Shown here in pieces: positions 1 through 19,840 of a stretch of DNA of 64,000 nucleotides; position 1 is the stretch's first letter; each line of letters begins with the position of its first letter. The translations under genes and the position numbers were made by a program. Origin of the DNA: Acanthochromis polyacanthus (taxonomy: Eukaryota > Chordata > Actinopteri > Pomacentridae); the NCBI RefSeq assembly GCF_021347895.1, contig NC_067123.1, forward strand, positions 1 to 64,000. Reading direction: 5' to 3'. The notes below the pieces were generated by a model. The model saw nothing but the letters and a program-made list of their open reading frames with translations, was not told where the DNA came from and did no database searches.

Positions 1-168
1 TTAAAAATAAAAGTTTTAAGGACACTTTTAAGGAATAATGGAATTTTCTTCCTGAAGATTTTGCAAATTTTCAGAAATTTGGGGAATTTTTTTGCTGAAT
101 TTTTGGATTTTTTTTTCAGAGAAGGAAACAATATTTTTTGGTGCCTGTAAATGAGGACAACAGGAGGG
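1..168 (-). mobile_element. piggyBac-like element end in left arm (partial)
   Basis: A TTAA at 169-172 is directly preceded by CAGGAGGG; read on the minus strand this is TTAA-CCCTCCTG, the layout of a piggyBac-type end (TTAA target, terminus beginning CCC). The element runs out of the window on the left. No transposase is visible, so it is probably non-autonomous. The same end is present in the right arm at 19841. Confidence 0.45.
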
Positions 169-172
169 TTAA

Positions 173-1937
173 TTAAAATGTAAAAGAAAAAAACTGACAT
201 CAATAACTTACTTAGTTTAATATAAAAACTTTAAAACTGTTATTGTTTATTCTAACACAAGAACCTGTAAGATAAACATTGTAAAATGTAATATTTCCTT
301 TGTTTATTGTTAAAATATATTTAAAACTGTTCATGTGTATTACAAATAAAATGTAAATGGCCTTTTAACATTTTGATGTTATTTATAATTATTAGCACAA
401 CATCTAATCTTATTAAATAATCATTGTAAAAATATAAAAACTGTTTATTGTAGCAAAGATTCACTTTAAAAACTTTTGGACTGTTTAATATGATCTCATG
501 TTTTAAGCATGACATTGAAATATTGTCAACAGTAAGATATAATTTATTGTAAACATTTTTTTAAAAATGTGTACTGAAAGTACCTTTTAGTAACATTGTT
601 TTTCACATCTTGCTGTATTAATGTGAATTTAATACTTCTTGAATAAATATTAAAAAAATAAGATTTGCTTTATTGATGTTTTGTGAAAAGTGATTTTGAG
701 GCATTTCAATTTTGATGTTTAATAAATTTACAAAAATCTGTGAAAAGAAGTTTTACTCTTTGTCATGTTGGGTTGTTGATGACAGACTGATGGAGGAAAC
801 TTGTATTCATTCAGCACAAAAAAAAAAGATGTTTGAACGGTCTGGACACGTTTCAAAGCGACTCCATATTTGTGTTGTTCATATTTATCACTATTTCACT
901 ACAACTTCGACTGTTTTACTTTTAAGTCAGATGATCAGAGTGTTTTCTTCACTGATGGTGGATCAACATGGAGCTTCTTCAACACTGAACCAGACACAGG
1001 AGAGTCACATTTGTTTCAACGATGAGCTGCACTGACATAACCTTACAAGAAAAGCAGTTAGATTTGCTTTTAAATGACCTGACTTCAACACAGTTCAAAA
1101 TTGTTCAGAATATGACATACTTTGTGTATAATTTAATGTCTTTCTAAACATTCTTGGAAGCAGTTCACATCTGGCATTCCATCAAATTATTTATTGAAAC
1201 TTAAAAACCAACAACTTCAGTGAGATTTGAATTAGAGAAGACAAAAAATAAAAATAGAGACGTTTTCAGATCACACAGAACAACGCAATTTGCTGTATAA
1301 GGAGCTGCACTCTGAGCTCTTTCCACCACTGAAAGCTCCTGAAACAGGGATGTTAGCGTTATAACCGGACCCTGGATTTACAGAAGAAGCTGTTCTCACC
1401 GACAAACCTTGTTTTCTTTTACATCCTGTGTACATCTGGGTGTGTGTTTATCGAGAAAGAGAACGCAGCAGGACGCCAATACATTTAAGTAAAACAACAT
1501 TGATTAGTGAAGTCAATATAAGATAAGTCAAGATAAGCTGAGTCAAGATATGAAAAGTCAAGGTAAATCAAGATCCATTTAATCAAGATAAGTTAAGTCA
1601 AGATGAGTCAAGTCAAGATAAGTTACAATAAAGCCAACAAATGAAGATAAACTAAAGACTATGGACACCTTTCACATCTACAGATGAGGCTTGATAAATG
1701 TACATATGGGTATGTACATAGATATGACATGATGGATAATGCTATTGAGAGAGAAAACCGGTGTGAACATGGTAAAGAAAATGTTTTTATATTTTGTTGT
1801 TGAGCTATATGAACCAGTGTTGCGTGATGTTTTAATAACTGTGGTGCTTTAGGGAGAAAAGCAGGGATACATGAATTTAGATGACCTGAAGGCTGTGGAG
1901 AGAAAACACACGTTAAAGAGATATTAATACACTAGAT
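173..1937. other. AT-rich arm sequence without recognisable gene
   Basis: AT-rich unique-looking sequence shared by both arms. A 107-codon open frame at 712-1035 has no recognisable domain and is interrupted in the right-arm copy by the insertion at 18893. The only internal structure I see is the short tandem repeat at 1509-1628. Confidence 0.5.
1509..1628. repeat. Degenerate tandem repeat of AAGTCAAGAT type
   Basis: About ten imperfect copies of a 10-12 base unit (agataagtcaagataag and variants). The mirror copy is at 18133-18249 in the right arm (tcttgacttgactcatcttg and variants). Confidence 0.7.
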
Positions 1938-2359
1938 GTATATACAGTTAATATTACATTTAAATTTAACAGTTTTATTTGACATTCAATTTGGTCATCA
2001 GGGGGGTGGGACAAGAGAAAATGGAATTTTAGGGGAAACTCCAGACTTATTTGGGTTTTAAAATTCTTTATAAACATTCTCCGATTTATTTATTTTTTTT
2101 AAAGATTTGGTCTCAGGACAAGAACATTTAAACAACAACTGCATGTTTTAGTATTTGGACATGGATTATTTGAAATTTGATGAATGGGACATAAAATGTC
2201 CTCCAGTTCTGTTATGATCCTGCTGTATTTAATTGCATTTGATTTGTGGCCGGTAAATGTATTTTTATTTTTTTTTATTAGAACTCATACAGTAAAATAA
2301 GCTTTATTTATTGAACTCACAATTGATTTAACATCTGGAACACTCGCTTTCTAACTGTT
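1938..2359. other. Left-arm-only sequence beside the L1 fragment
   Basis: Sequence absent from the right arm and not recognised. It lies between the breakpoint at about 1938 and the T-rich stretch (2357-2370) that may mark the 3' tail of the minus-strand L1 fragment. Confidence 0.4.
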
Positions 2360-4412
2360 TTTTTATTTTTTGAAGAACAAAGAACAAAGCTCAGGCAAAA
2401 CGTACACAGGTCCAAGTGGGTATACAATAACAATCAAGAATACAGCATTTAGCACATTACAGCAGAAATGAATAAAAATAGAAGTTAAACAAAAGTATAC
2501 ATGTATTTACTTTTTATGAATGAGGGAGCATACCTAGTTACTAGGGAAGCCAAGTAAAATGGAAGATGAGAGCTGAGGACCAATGTGTTTTAAGTATGGC
2601 TCCCAGAGCTGATAAAAACTTCCCAAAGAAGAATGCAACAAACAAGTAATGTATTCATTAGGGATACTGTCCATGATCAGGTTATGCCAGGACTTTTTGG
2701 AGGGAGCAGAGTCTTTAATCCAGAAAAGCAAAATGTTCTTTCTGGCAGCGAAAGTCAATAGATTAAAGAGTCTTTTATGATTTACATTCACAATATGATG
2801 ATCAGGAAAACCAAGGAGAAGGCACATTGGGTCCAGGTCTATTGATACTCCGAAAATAGCACATAGTTCTGTTACAATGCCTGACCAGTAGTTTTGCAGC
2901 TCTGTACATGTCCAGAAACAGTGAATGAAATTACCAACATCAGTGTTACATTTACAACAGATAGGGGAAGTCTTAGAATCCATTTTATTTTTCAGGGCTG
3001 GACTTGTATAAATCCGGTGGAGAATCTTAAATTGGGTTGACTTAGTACGGTTACAAATAGAGATTTTCATAGCCTGCAGCCATACCCTCTCCCATTTTGA
3101 AACCTCAATAGAGATTCCAAGATCTCTCTCCCACGCTTCCCTTGTACTCTGAGAAATTAAAGACAAATTTAAATTTGAATTCAGTGCCCTATAAAAAACA
3201 CCTAATCTGTTTCATAGACGGCTGCAACAGTAAGGCACGTTCTACCTCTGAGATGTCATTCCTGGAGAACAATGTAGTATCCTTAGAAACAAAGTGCCTG
3301 ATTTGTAAATATCTAAAAAAATGACTATTTTCTAAACCATGCCTCTGTTGCAGTTGCTGGAAGGATAGAAATCCTGTATCACAGAAAAGATCACCTAGCT
3401 TCACCATACCCTGTTCAAACCAGACTGAATAACCCTTATCTAAAGAACCTGGCAAAAAATCAGGGTTATTCAGAAGCGGAGTTAGAGGAGAAGTTAACTG
3501 TACACGACCCTCTAAATTACGAATAATTCTCCAGGCTTTTAGAGTGCTTAAAGTTATAGGGTTAGAGCAGGAGTTTCTGACTGTTTCCATGTTTTTTATA
3601 AATAACAGATTCCATAGGGGACACTCAGACATACAGGATTCAATGTCAAACCAAATGCATGAAGGGTCTGATTTATACCAGGCTCCCATGACACGAAGAT
3701 GAATTGCCAGCTGATAAAGCCTTAAATTAGGCAAGTCCAAACCCCCTTCAGGACCAGACAACTGGAGTTTAGCCATTTTTAACCTTGGTTTCCTTTTGCT
3801 CCAGATAAACGAGCTTAACCAGCCCTCAAGTACCTTAATGACCTTTTTTGACAGCAAAATAGGAATCATTTGTAATGGGTAAAGTAACCTAGGCAAGATG
3901 CACATCTTAATGAGAGCGACCCTGCCAAGCCAAGAAAGGGGAAGAGGAGACCAGCGCTCTAAGTCTGCTCTTATGGTCTCAAAAAGAGGAGGAAAATTGG
4001 TTTTAAACATATCCCCAAAAGATGGAGTAATATGCACCCCCAAATATACGAACCCAGAGGGTGACCAATGAAAAGGAAAGGACCCTGGTAAGAATGAGGT
4101 AAGCTCTAAAGACCCCAAAGGCATAGCTTCAGATTTGGACATATTAATTTTGTATCCTGAGAATGAGCCATATGAGGAGATTAAATGAATAAGGTTAGGA
4201 ATGGAGATTTGTGGCCTGGAAAGGAAAATCAAAATATCATCTGCATACAGCGAAATTACATGCTCTCTTTTTTTGACTCCAATACCGAAAATACCAGTAT
4301 TCTGCCTAATAGTTTGAGCAAGGGGCTCAATGGCTATAGCAAAAAGCAGAGGACTAAGAGGGTCCCCTTGTCTGTTACCACGATAGACAGGAAAGTTCAG
4401 TAAATGTATTTT
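2360..4412 (-). mobile_element. L1-type LINE fragment: ORF2 reverse transcriptase C-terminal half
   Basis: The minus strand is open from about 4402 to 3189 and, in another frame, from 3166 to 2534. The first part shows RT motifs: GNRQGDPLSPLLFA (about 4390-4350), then YADD (about 4240), then the downstream L1-type block with KMAKLQLSGPEGGLDLP. The second part has the cysteine-rich C-terminal segment (CCKCNTDVGNFIHCFWTC) typical of L1/Tx1 ORF2. The frames are joined by a frameshift in a T-run near 3190, so it is dead. The 5' end is truncated just upstream of the RT palm motifs; ORF1 and the endonuclease are missing. It lies inside the block missing from the right arm of the inverted repeat. 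Confidence 0.85.
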
Positions 4413-4414
4413 TA

Positions 4415-5105
4415 ATAGGGCTGCATCTAATGATTCACTTTAGTGTCCATTAATCTTTTAATTATTTTTTTTGCATTAATTTATGAATTGTTTGATCTTT
4501 AAAATGCAACAAAATACTGAAAAATGTCCATCATCCATTCTCCATTCTCGATACACCGCTTTATCCTCACTCGGGTCACGGGGGTGCTGGAGTCTATCCC
4601 AGCTGACTCGGGTGAAGGCAGGGGACACCCTGGACAGGTCACCAGTCTGTCACAGGGCTACATATACAGACAAACAATCACACTCACACCTACGGGCAAT
4701 TTAGAATAACCAATTAACCTCAGCATGTTTTTGGACTGTGGGAGGAAGCCGGAGTACCCGGAGAAAACCCACACATGCACAGGGAGAACATGCAAACTCC
4801 ATGCAGAAAGATCCTGGGCTCAGGCCGGGACTCCAACCAGGGATCTGCTTGCTGCAAGGCGAAAGTGCTAACCACTACCCCACTGTGCAGCCAAATGTCC
4901 ATCAGTGTTTCTCAAATTCCAAAATGAAAAGTCTTGTTTTGTCCAAAACCCAAAGATGTTCAGTTTACTGTCACAGAGGAGGCAAGAAACCAGAGAATAT
5001 TCACATTGACTGTTTTTTTTCTTCATAAAACAACTCAAACAGATTAATTGATGGCTATGACAGGACAACTAATGGATTTTTTTGATGAATTGTTGCTGCT
5101 TTAGT
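4415..5105. mobile_element. Dispersed teleost DNA repeat (non-autonomous), interrupted by a SINE
   Basis: I recognise the layout of a common fish repeat that begins gggctgcaactaacgatt-like (here gggctgcatctaatgatt at about 4419) and ends near gaattgttgctgcttt (about 5085-5103). The middle includes the segment about cttgttttgtccaaaaccc and ttcagtttactgtcac. It is split by the SINE-like element 4534-4892. The right arm has the matching copy at about 17562-17820 but lacks the first 90 bases. The family name is not certain. Confidence 0.55.
4534..4892. mobile_element. SINE-like repeat with 12-bp target duplication
   Basis: Flanked by the direct repeat AAATGTCCATCA (4522-4533 and 4893-4904). The element starts tccattctccattctcgata and contains the fish dispersed-repeat words gggtcacgggggtgctgg, ttggactgtgggaggaagc and gtgctaaccactacccc. 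The right arm at about 17775-17800 carries the uninterrupted site. I know this family as very abundant in teleosts; its formal class is not certain. Confidence 0.8.
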
Positions 5106-5243
5106 CCTGCCATAGTCGATATTTAGACACATAAGATTAAGTTCCACTGAAACAGTGAAAACACAACAGCACTGCAGTGTGTATAAATATGATTAATGAT
5201 GTTGTAATACATACAAGATAACCGTTGACCTAAAAATGAATCT

Positions 5244-7861
5244 ACACTTTACAGGGAGATATTGTGCTGTTTGTACCACCATAAATTAAGATATAGGAAG
5301 AGGAGCTTATGAAGCAGTTTGCTCTGGAAATTGTCCAGCAGTAAAAGCAAATACAGCTGAAGTGATTAGTCAGTTCATGTCTTTATTCAAGAAAAAATAC
5401 TTGACTGTTTATGTTTCTACATTATCAAATGTGAGAATTTACTTAAGTACTTTTAAAGTTTTTTCTTTAAATATGTTTGCTTGCATACCAAGTAAAGACA
5501 GAAATTAAAAACTAATTAAAACAGGAAAAAAATATTCTAATGATTATTTTTTATTACAAAATATGTTATTCTAAACTGCCAATGCAAGCATTTTAACTTT
5601 TAGCATTTTTTTCAAGTTTTAAACATTTATATTATTATCTTAACTGGTCTTATTAAAATTTACAACTTTTGATAAACACAAAGAGCAGCAATATAAGAAT
5701 GAATTCCTGGAACCTAACTTTTTTGTTTGCCATTTCTTTTCATTTTTGGTTTTCCTGAATTTTTATTTTTTACTTTTTTTCTTTCTAATTTCCTCTCTGG
5801 GATGGGCAGAAAACTGTCAATTAAAATAACTTCGGCCTCAGTTAAGTAGTGTGGCTTTGTTTAATTATCAGATTATAATTAAATACAGGCATCTATCAGC
5901 CACCATGATAGTGTTGCGTCCACCAAATCTCGAGAAAACCGGAAAAGTAATAATTTTAAACCTAGTAACTGCTTTATTCCAATTGTGATCAGCCCCAGTG
6001 CTAACCTTATAGCCGCACCATGTAATTAGCCTAAATTAGCACATTTTTTGTTATATTTGTGCATTAGTTCAACAACAAGTGGAACTGTTTACATAAAAAC
6101 AGTGTAGAGGCCCATAGAAACTAGCTTTATGGACGCTGTTACTGCTAATTAGCGCTAAGGTTGTATTTTTAAAGACGCTGCTAGCTTGAGAGATGGGGAA
6201 TCCGTGAGAATTAAAAGTCAGAGATAGCCATGAACAGGGTTTGTCGCTCAGCTGTGTTTAATCACAGTTTGAACATGTGACCTGAACGCAGCATAAACAT
6301 GCGCAGACATGGCGTTTCGTGCGTCTCCTTGGCGACAGAGTGGAACCGGAATGATGGAGGAGCGATGGAGAGGCGCAGAATGAATTATGTGAGAATCAGT
6401 CGGTGTCGCTGCTCCGGGCGTTTACTCTGAGCTTTTAGAGCGTTTTTTGAACATTTTATCTTCTTCTTGTTGATTTGTTCCCGTTCAGGTAAGACAGTCG
6501 GTTCCTCCGTGTCCGGTTCAGGATGGAAACTGTAGCTCGTTAGCTTAAATGTTAGCCGGAACAGCGCTGCCTGCAAACACAACAGAGCGCGGGTGGAAGA
6601 CGTGCGCTCGGTTTATTCACAGCAGCAGCCCGAGCTGCTAACTCAGATATACTCCCTTCAGTCAAAGTGTGAGTCCCCGCCCAGCTGGTAGGACCCGTGT
6701 TTAAAATTCAAGCTACTCATGTCACATAGAACTGGACAGTTCTCGATGTTTGGCTAACTCGCTTATCTGACACTTTAACCTTTTAGAAGTGAGCGTGAAA
6801 AATAATGATTTAATCAAGTTAATTTTGTCATGAAACTTTTAGAAAATATATTAAATGCGACCGTGTTTTCAGCATCTAAACACTATCGATTCTTACCAAA
6901 TATTATATCGTCATCAAAATGGCAAGAAATTGTCATGCTTTTAAAATTTTACAGGCAGCTGCAGAATTATTAATAGCAAATTTTAATGTTTTTTAAGTGA
7001 AAGTACAACCAGCAGTTGGTGCATGAACATATTACCTTTTATATAACATCCTGCAGTGGTACAAGCCTTGGTAATTAAGTTTATCTTTATGGTAAAAATG
7101 TGATTTTGGAGGGTAATTTTGCATGTTTGCTGTCATTTTAAATGTTTTTTTTGTTCATTTTGTGTGTAGTAGACACTTTGTGTCATGGTGTTTTCATTTT
7201 TCATCTCTGTCATTGGTTTGTGTCTCTGTGATAATTTTCGTGGCTTGGTAATTTTGTTTCTCTTATAATTACCTATTTACTTAATTTTGCCTCTTTGTGG
7301 TCAACTTCAGTGGTATTGTGGTCGTATTGTTTCTCTGTGGTCATTTTACATCTTATTGTGGTCACTTTACATCTCTTTATAGTTGTTTGGTGTCTCTTTG
7401 TGTGCAATTTCAGTCCTATTGTGATCATTTTGGCTCATATTGTGGTCATTTTTGCATCTTTTGTCGTGTGTGTGCATCATTTTGTAGTGGCTTTGCATGT
7501 CTTTGCAGTGTTTCTTTTCATGTCCTTACGGTTATTTCTTCTTTTGTATATCTTTTTATACTTTAGTTTAATGACTGATAAACAGTATCTTTAAACTTGT
7601 GAGAGGCTCTGGTCCTGGCTGATCTTCTGTCTGTCTGGTCGACATACTTAGTAATCCTGGACTATTGTTATTTATGCATTAATGTTGAGTTAATAGTTTA
7701 CTACCAGCATTCTTGTCTTATATAATTTCCAGTAGCCACTTTTTACCGTCATACATTATTATATACCTCGGCATTACTTTTGAAAGTTATGTACAAGTAA
7801 AAAAAAGTATCAGTAACAAAATCTAACGTCTAAAACTGTTGGGGCGTATGTGTTCCCTCAG
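5244..7861. other. Loop region upstream of INTS8 exon 2
   Basis: No coding exon recognised. I looked for a first INTS8 coding exon ending in the partial codon needed by exon 2 and found none. The stretch 7130-7600 is a T-rich low-complexity sequence (repeated ttttgtggtcattttg-like words) that gives spurious open frames. The CpG-richer part is described separately. Confidence 0.5.
6290..6488 (+). promoter_or_regulatory. Possible promoter and non-coding first exon
   Basis: A locally CG-richer stretch (gcgcagacatggcgtttcgt, then tggaaccggaatgatggagg) ends in a strong splice donor, CAG-GTAAGA, at 6489. Open frames in it close quickly, for example ATGATGGAGGAGCG stops after ten codons, so it could only be an untranslated exon. 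Position upstream of the INTS8 exons makes it a candidate start for a transcript of this fragment, but there is no direct proof. Confidence 0.25.
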
Positions 7862-15553
<7,692 letters not shown>

Positions 15554-17436
15554 GTGAGGCCACAAAAACATTCAAACCTGTTCACACACTGCAGTCAGAC
15601 TGTAGACTTAGAAAAGTCTGTTTATGTTGTTCAGAAAGCCGTGCACTGCTTGTTTCTTCAGAGCTTTAAACTGGAACAATCTTCCTCGTGCAATTTAAAA
15701 GTTCCCCCTCCACTGACATTTGTAGGACAAATCTCAAGACATGCATGTTTTCAATGGCTTTTGGTAGTTTTTAATGTTCTTAAATTGAAGTATTTTATAT
15801 TTATTTTATCCTAGAATTTGATCTTACAAGTTGCGATCCTGTTTTGCCTTGTTTTAGTATTTTGTAGTTTTGTTTTCTTTCATAAAATTTTCAGATTTTA
15901 TAATTACTCCGCCAAGGAAGATAGTGGAGTTACGATGATTAGTGTACGTTTGTCCGTCCGTCTGTCTGTCTGTCAGCAACATTACTCAAAAACAGACTCA
16001 TGAATTTGGATGAAATTTTCAGGGAAGGTCAGAAATGACACAAGGACCAATTTTATCAGTGATGCAGCTTATAGTCTGGATCCACAGATTTGTTAAATAT
16101 TTTTGTATCATTGCCAGATAGCGGCACGGCGTCACTGTAACCATGACAACCAGTGAACACTACGTCAGCTGCCTGCTGATGATCACATGATTGTGATTCT
16201 ACTACAAATCCACCACTGAGGACTTATCAGGACGTATCCATCAGAAATGATACAAAGAACAACTGATTAAATTGTGGGGGTGTTTCTGAGTCCCATTAAT
16301 TCCCGCCGCTATGGAATAAATTTCCTATCATAATTCAAGAGCATTTTAAATTGATCTGAGGGCAGCATTTATCGATTTCATTCTCAGATTTCGTGATATT
16401 GTCTCTCAGAACTCTGCTCTCGCGCTCAAACTTGCTCTGCGCGTGCTCAAACTGTGTCCTCGCACTCGGTTACGATGCTGCTCGCGCAGATTTCTTGCGC
16501 TCCAACTCAAACTCTTCCTCTTGCTCTGACGGAACTTCTGCTCACGGATCTCTGCTCTGCTCTCGGATTTTTTGTGCATCAACGCTGTCAACCAATAGAA
16601 GGCCGGCTAGCTTTGACCAATCACATTATCCCTGTTTGTATACGGGTGCATTCGCTGTTTTTCCGAGGAGCGTCGCATAAGGGCGTGCACTCTTTCAACA
16701 GGTTTTATCCACTCCGTATTACAAACAGCACAATATCTCCCCGTAAAGTGTAGCAGAGTTGATGTAAATAGCAGCATGAAAAGAAAATACTCTGAAACTT
16801 AATATTGAAATATGAAACTGAGGATTGGGAGCATCTGATTGGAATAAAAAAAACACATGCAAAGTAGCACCACACAGAGTGTTACATTTAATTCAGTAAA
16901 ACACCACGTGGCTTTTTGCAGAGGGACAGTTGTTATTTGCATGACAGCACCAGGAGGAATTTATCACCAGATACTGAAGGAAACAGGACTGAGAGTGATG
17001 AATAAAGACTCATAAGGCATCTGATGAACAGAATCAAAAAAACAGAAGCAGCTTCTTTTAGTTTTAAACCTGAACAAGATGCAGCTCAGTTTACAGGATC
17101 CCAGATGTTTGCTCTGTCCTGGATCCTGAACTGAGCCGCTCCATTTAAAAGAAACAGAAAAAAGCTGAGAAAATGTAATAAAATAAGAGTGAATCCACAA
17201 ATATGACTCCCAGCAGCTTCAGATATATTCAGTAGCTGACTTTAGACCTCAGGAGTGACATGCTTTATCTTCTTAAACTTCCCTTTTACAGTTTAGACCT
17301 TCAGTGTGGAAGCTGAGCGTAAAAACAGCAGCAACCTTTAAAATAACACGACACATGCCCTGCACGTGTGTGTTGTGACTAAACGACAGCAGGACATGAC
17401 AGAAAACAAGAGTGGGTGGTTTCTCACTACTTCTTC
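15554..17436. other. Loop region downstream of the last INTS8 exon
   Basis: No further INTS8 exon is recognisable. It contains a copy of dispersed repeat A (15906-16330). A CG-richer stretch at 16390-16750 has repeated words tgctctcgcgctcaaac and ctgctctgctctcgg and is of unknown nature. The rest (16750-17436) is unrecognised, ending at the right arm. Confidence 0.5.
15906..16330 (+). repeat. Dispersed repeat 'A', copy 2
   Basis: ctccgccaaggaag, tccgtctgtctgtctg, cagcaacattactcaaaaac, ggtcagaaatgacacaagga, gatagcggcacggcgtcac, tgatcacatgattgtgat. It parallels the copy at 51113-51440 over about 400 bases. Confidence 0.75.
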
Positions 17437-17561
17437 AGATTCATTTTTAGGTCAACGGTTATCTTGTATGTATTACAACATCATTAATCATATTTATACA
17501 CACTGCAGTGCTGCTGTGTTTTCATTGTTTCAGTGGAACTTAATCTTATGTGTCTAAATAT

Positions 17562-17820
17562 CGACTATGGCAGGACTAAAGCAGCAACAATTCATCAAAA
17601 AAATCGATTAGTTGTCCTCTCATAGCCATCAGTTAATCTGTTTGAGTTGTTTTGTAAAGAAAAAAAAACAGTAAATGTGAATATTCTCTGGTTTCTTGCC
17701 TCCTCTGTGACAGTAAACTGAACATCTTTGGGTTTTGGACAAAACAAGACTTTTCATTTTGGAATTTGAGAAACACTGATGGACATTTTTCAGCATTTTG
17801 TTGCATTTTAAATGCAACAA
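17562..17820. repeat. Right-arm copy of the dispersed teleost DNA repeat, 5'-truncated
   Basis: Reverse complement of about 4500-5105 without the SINE. It ends at 17820 where the left arm still has the first 90 bases of the repeat, so the right arm has probably lost sequence here. Confidence 0.6.
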
Positions 17821-18132
17821 AATCTAGTGAATTAATATCTCTTTAACGTGTGTTTTCTCTCCACAGCCTTCAGGTCATCTAAATTCATGTATCCCTGCTT
17901 TTCTCCCGAAAGCACCACAGTTATTAAAACATCACGCAACACTGGTTCATATAGCTCAACAACAAAATATAAAAACATTTTCTTTACCATGTTCACACCG
18001 GTTTTCTCTCTCAATAGCATTATCCATCATGTCATATCTATGTACATACCCATATGTACATTTATCAAGCCTCATCTGTAGATGTGAAAGGTGTCCATAG
18101 TCTTTAGTTTATCTTCATTTGTTGGCTTTATT

Positions 18133-18249
18133 GTAACTTATCTTGACTTGACTCATCTTGACTTAACTTATCTTGACTTAATGGATCTTGATTTACCTTG
18201 ACTTTTCATATCTTGACTCAGCTTATCTTGACTTATCTTATATTGACTT
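18133..18249. repeat. Mirror copy of the AAGTCAAGAT tandem repeat
   Basis: Reverse complement of the tandem repeat in the left arm; unit about 10-12 bases. Confidence 0.7.
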
Positions 18250-18892
18250 CACTAATCAATGTTGTTTTACTTAAATGTATTGGCGTCCTGCTGCGTTCTT
18301 TCTCGATAAACACACACCCAGATGTACACAGGATGTAAAAGAAAACAAGGTTTGTCGGTGAGAACAGCTTCTTCTGTAAATCCAGGGTCCGGTTATAACG
18401 CTAACATCCCTGTTTCAGGAGCTTTCAGTGGTGGAAAGAGCTCAGAGTGCAGCTCCTTATACAGCAAATTGCGTTGTTCTGTGTGATCTGAACACGTCTC
18501 TGTTTTTATTTTTTGTCTTCTCTAATTCAAATCTCACTGAAGTTGTTGGTTTTTAAGTTTCAATAAATAATTTGATGGAATGCCAGATGTGAACTGCTTC
18601 CAAGAATGTTTAGAAAGACATTAAATTATACACAAAGTATGTCATATTCTGAACAATTTTGAACTGTGTTGAAGTCAGGTCATTTAAAAGCAAATCTAAC
18701 TGCTTTTTCTTGTAAGGTATGTCAGTGCAGCTCATCGTTGAAACAAATGTGACTCTCCTGTGTCTGGTTCAGTGTTGAAGAAGCTCCACGTTGATCCACC
18801 ATCACTGAAGAAAACACTCTGATCATCTGACTTAACGGTAAACCAGTCGAGTTGTAGTGAAATAGTGATAAATATTAACAATACAAATATGG

Positions 18893-19135
18893 TACATGGT
18901 TGTATTTATATAGCGCTTTTATCCAAGCACTTTACATGATGATATGTCACATTTACCCATTCACACACTGATGGTGGGAGCTGCCATGCCAGGTGCTAAC
19001 CACAACCTATCAGGAGCAATTAGGGGTTCGGTGTCTTACTCAGGGACACCTCGACATGAGCTCGACGGGCCGAGGATCAAAACGGCAACCTTCCAGTTAC
19101 AAGACAGCCACTCTACCCACTGAGCCACGCCGTCC
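18893..19135. mobile_element. SINE-like repeat with 9-bp target duplication, right arm only
   Basis: Flanked by CAAATATGG at 18884-18892 and 19136-19144. The element begins tacatggttgtatttatata and ends ctgagccacgccgtcc; it contains tatagcgcttttatccaagc and ggtgctaaccacaacc, words of a common fish short repeat. The left arm shows the uninterrupted site ccatatttg at 864-872. Confidence 0.82.
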
Positions 19136-19840
19136 CAAATATGGAGTCGCTTTGAAACATGTCCAGACCGTTCAAACATTTAGTTTGTTTTTTTTTGTGC
19201 TGAATGAATACAAGTTCCTCCATCAGTCTGTCATCAACAACCCACATGACAAAGAGTAAAACTTCTTTTCACAGATTTTGTAAATTTATTAAACATCAAA
19301 TTGAAATGCCCTCAAAATCACTTTTCACAAAACATCCACAAAAAGTAAATCTTATTTTTTTTTATATTATTCAAGAAGTATTAAATTCACAGTTAATACA
19401 GCAAGATGTGAAAAACAATGTTACTAAAAGGTACTTTCAGTACACATTTTTAAAAAATGTTTACAATAAATTATATCTTACTGTTGACAATATTTCAATG
19501 TCATGCTTAAAACATGAGATCATATTAAACAGTCCAAAAGTTTTTAAAGTGAATCTTTGCTACAATAAACAGTTTTTATATTTTTACAATGATTATTTAA
19601 TAAGATTATATGTTGTGCTAATAATTATAAATAACATCAAAATGTTAAAAGGCCATTTACATTTTATTTGTAATACACATGAACAGTTTTAAATATATTT
19701 TAACAATAAACAAAGGAAATATTACATTTTACAATGTTTATCTTACAGGTTCTTGTGTTAGAATAAACAATAACAGTTTTAAAGTTTTTATATTAAACTA
19801 AGTAAGTTATTGATGTCAGTTTTTTTCTTTTACATTTTAA

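Larger units (their letters stand above)
1..5243. repeat. Left arm of a giant inverted repeat
   Basis: The sequence from the window start to about 5243 reappears as its reverse complement at 17437-20034. The match is near-identical over 1-1937, about 4490-4533 and 4893-5243, and stops abruptly after the shared word taaaaatgaatct. The left arm is twice as long as the right because it contains a 2.55-kb block (1938 to about 4490) and a SINE-like element (4534-4892) that the right arm lacks. The outer end is not visible because the window starts inside the arm. The arrangement could be an inverted segmental duplication, the ends of a very large mobile unit, or an assembly join. I see the repeat directly; its origin is inference. 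Confidence 0.9.

Noticed and set aside
712..1035. 107-codon open frame in the left arm
   Set aside because: No recognisable domain, and interrupted by an insertion in the other arm.
1938..4490. L1 block as an insertion into the left arm
   Set aside because: The block includes the first part of a dispersed repeat whose remainder is in both arms, so deletion in the right arm fits better; no target duplication was found.
7295..7594. Hydrophobic 99-codon frame that looks like membrane segments
   Set aside because: T-rich imperfect repeat DNA (gtggtcattttg words) in a region with no splice or start context.
19204..19692. 162-codon open frame in the right arm
   Set aside because: AT-rich, mirrored by a shorter frame in the left arm (321-515), with codons following base composition; no domain.
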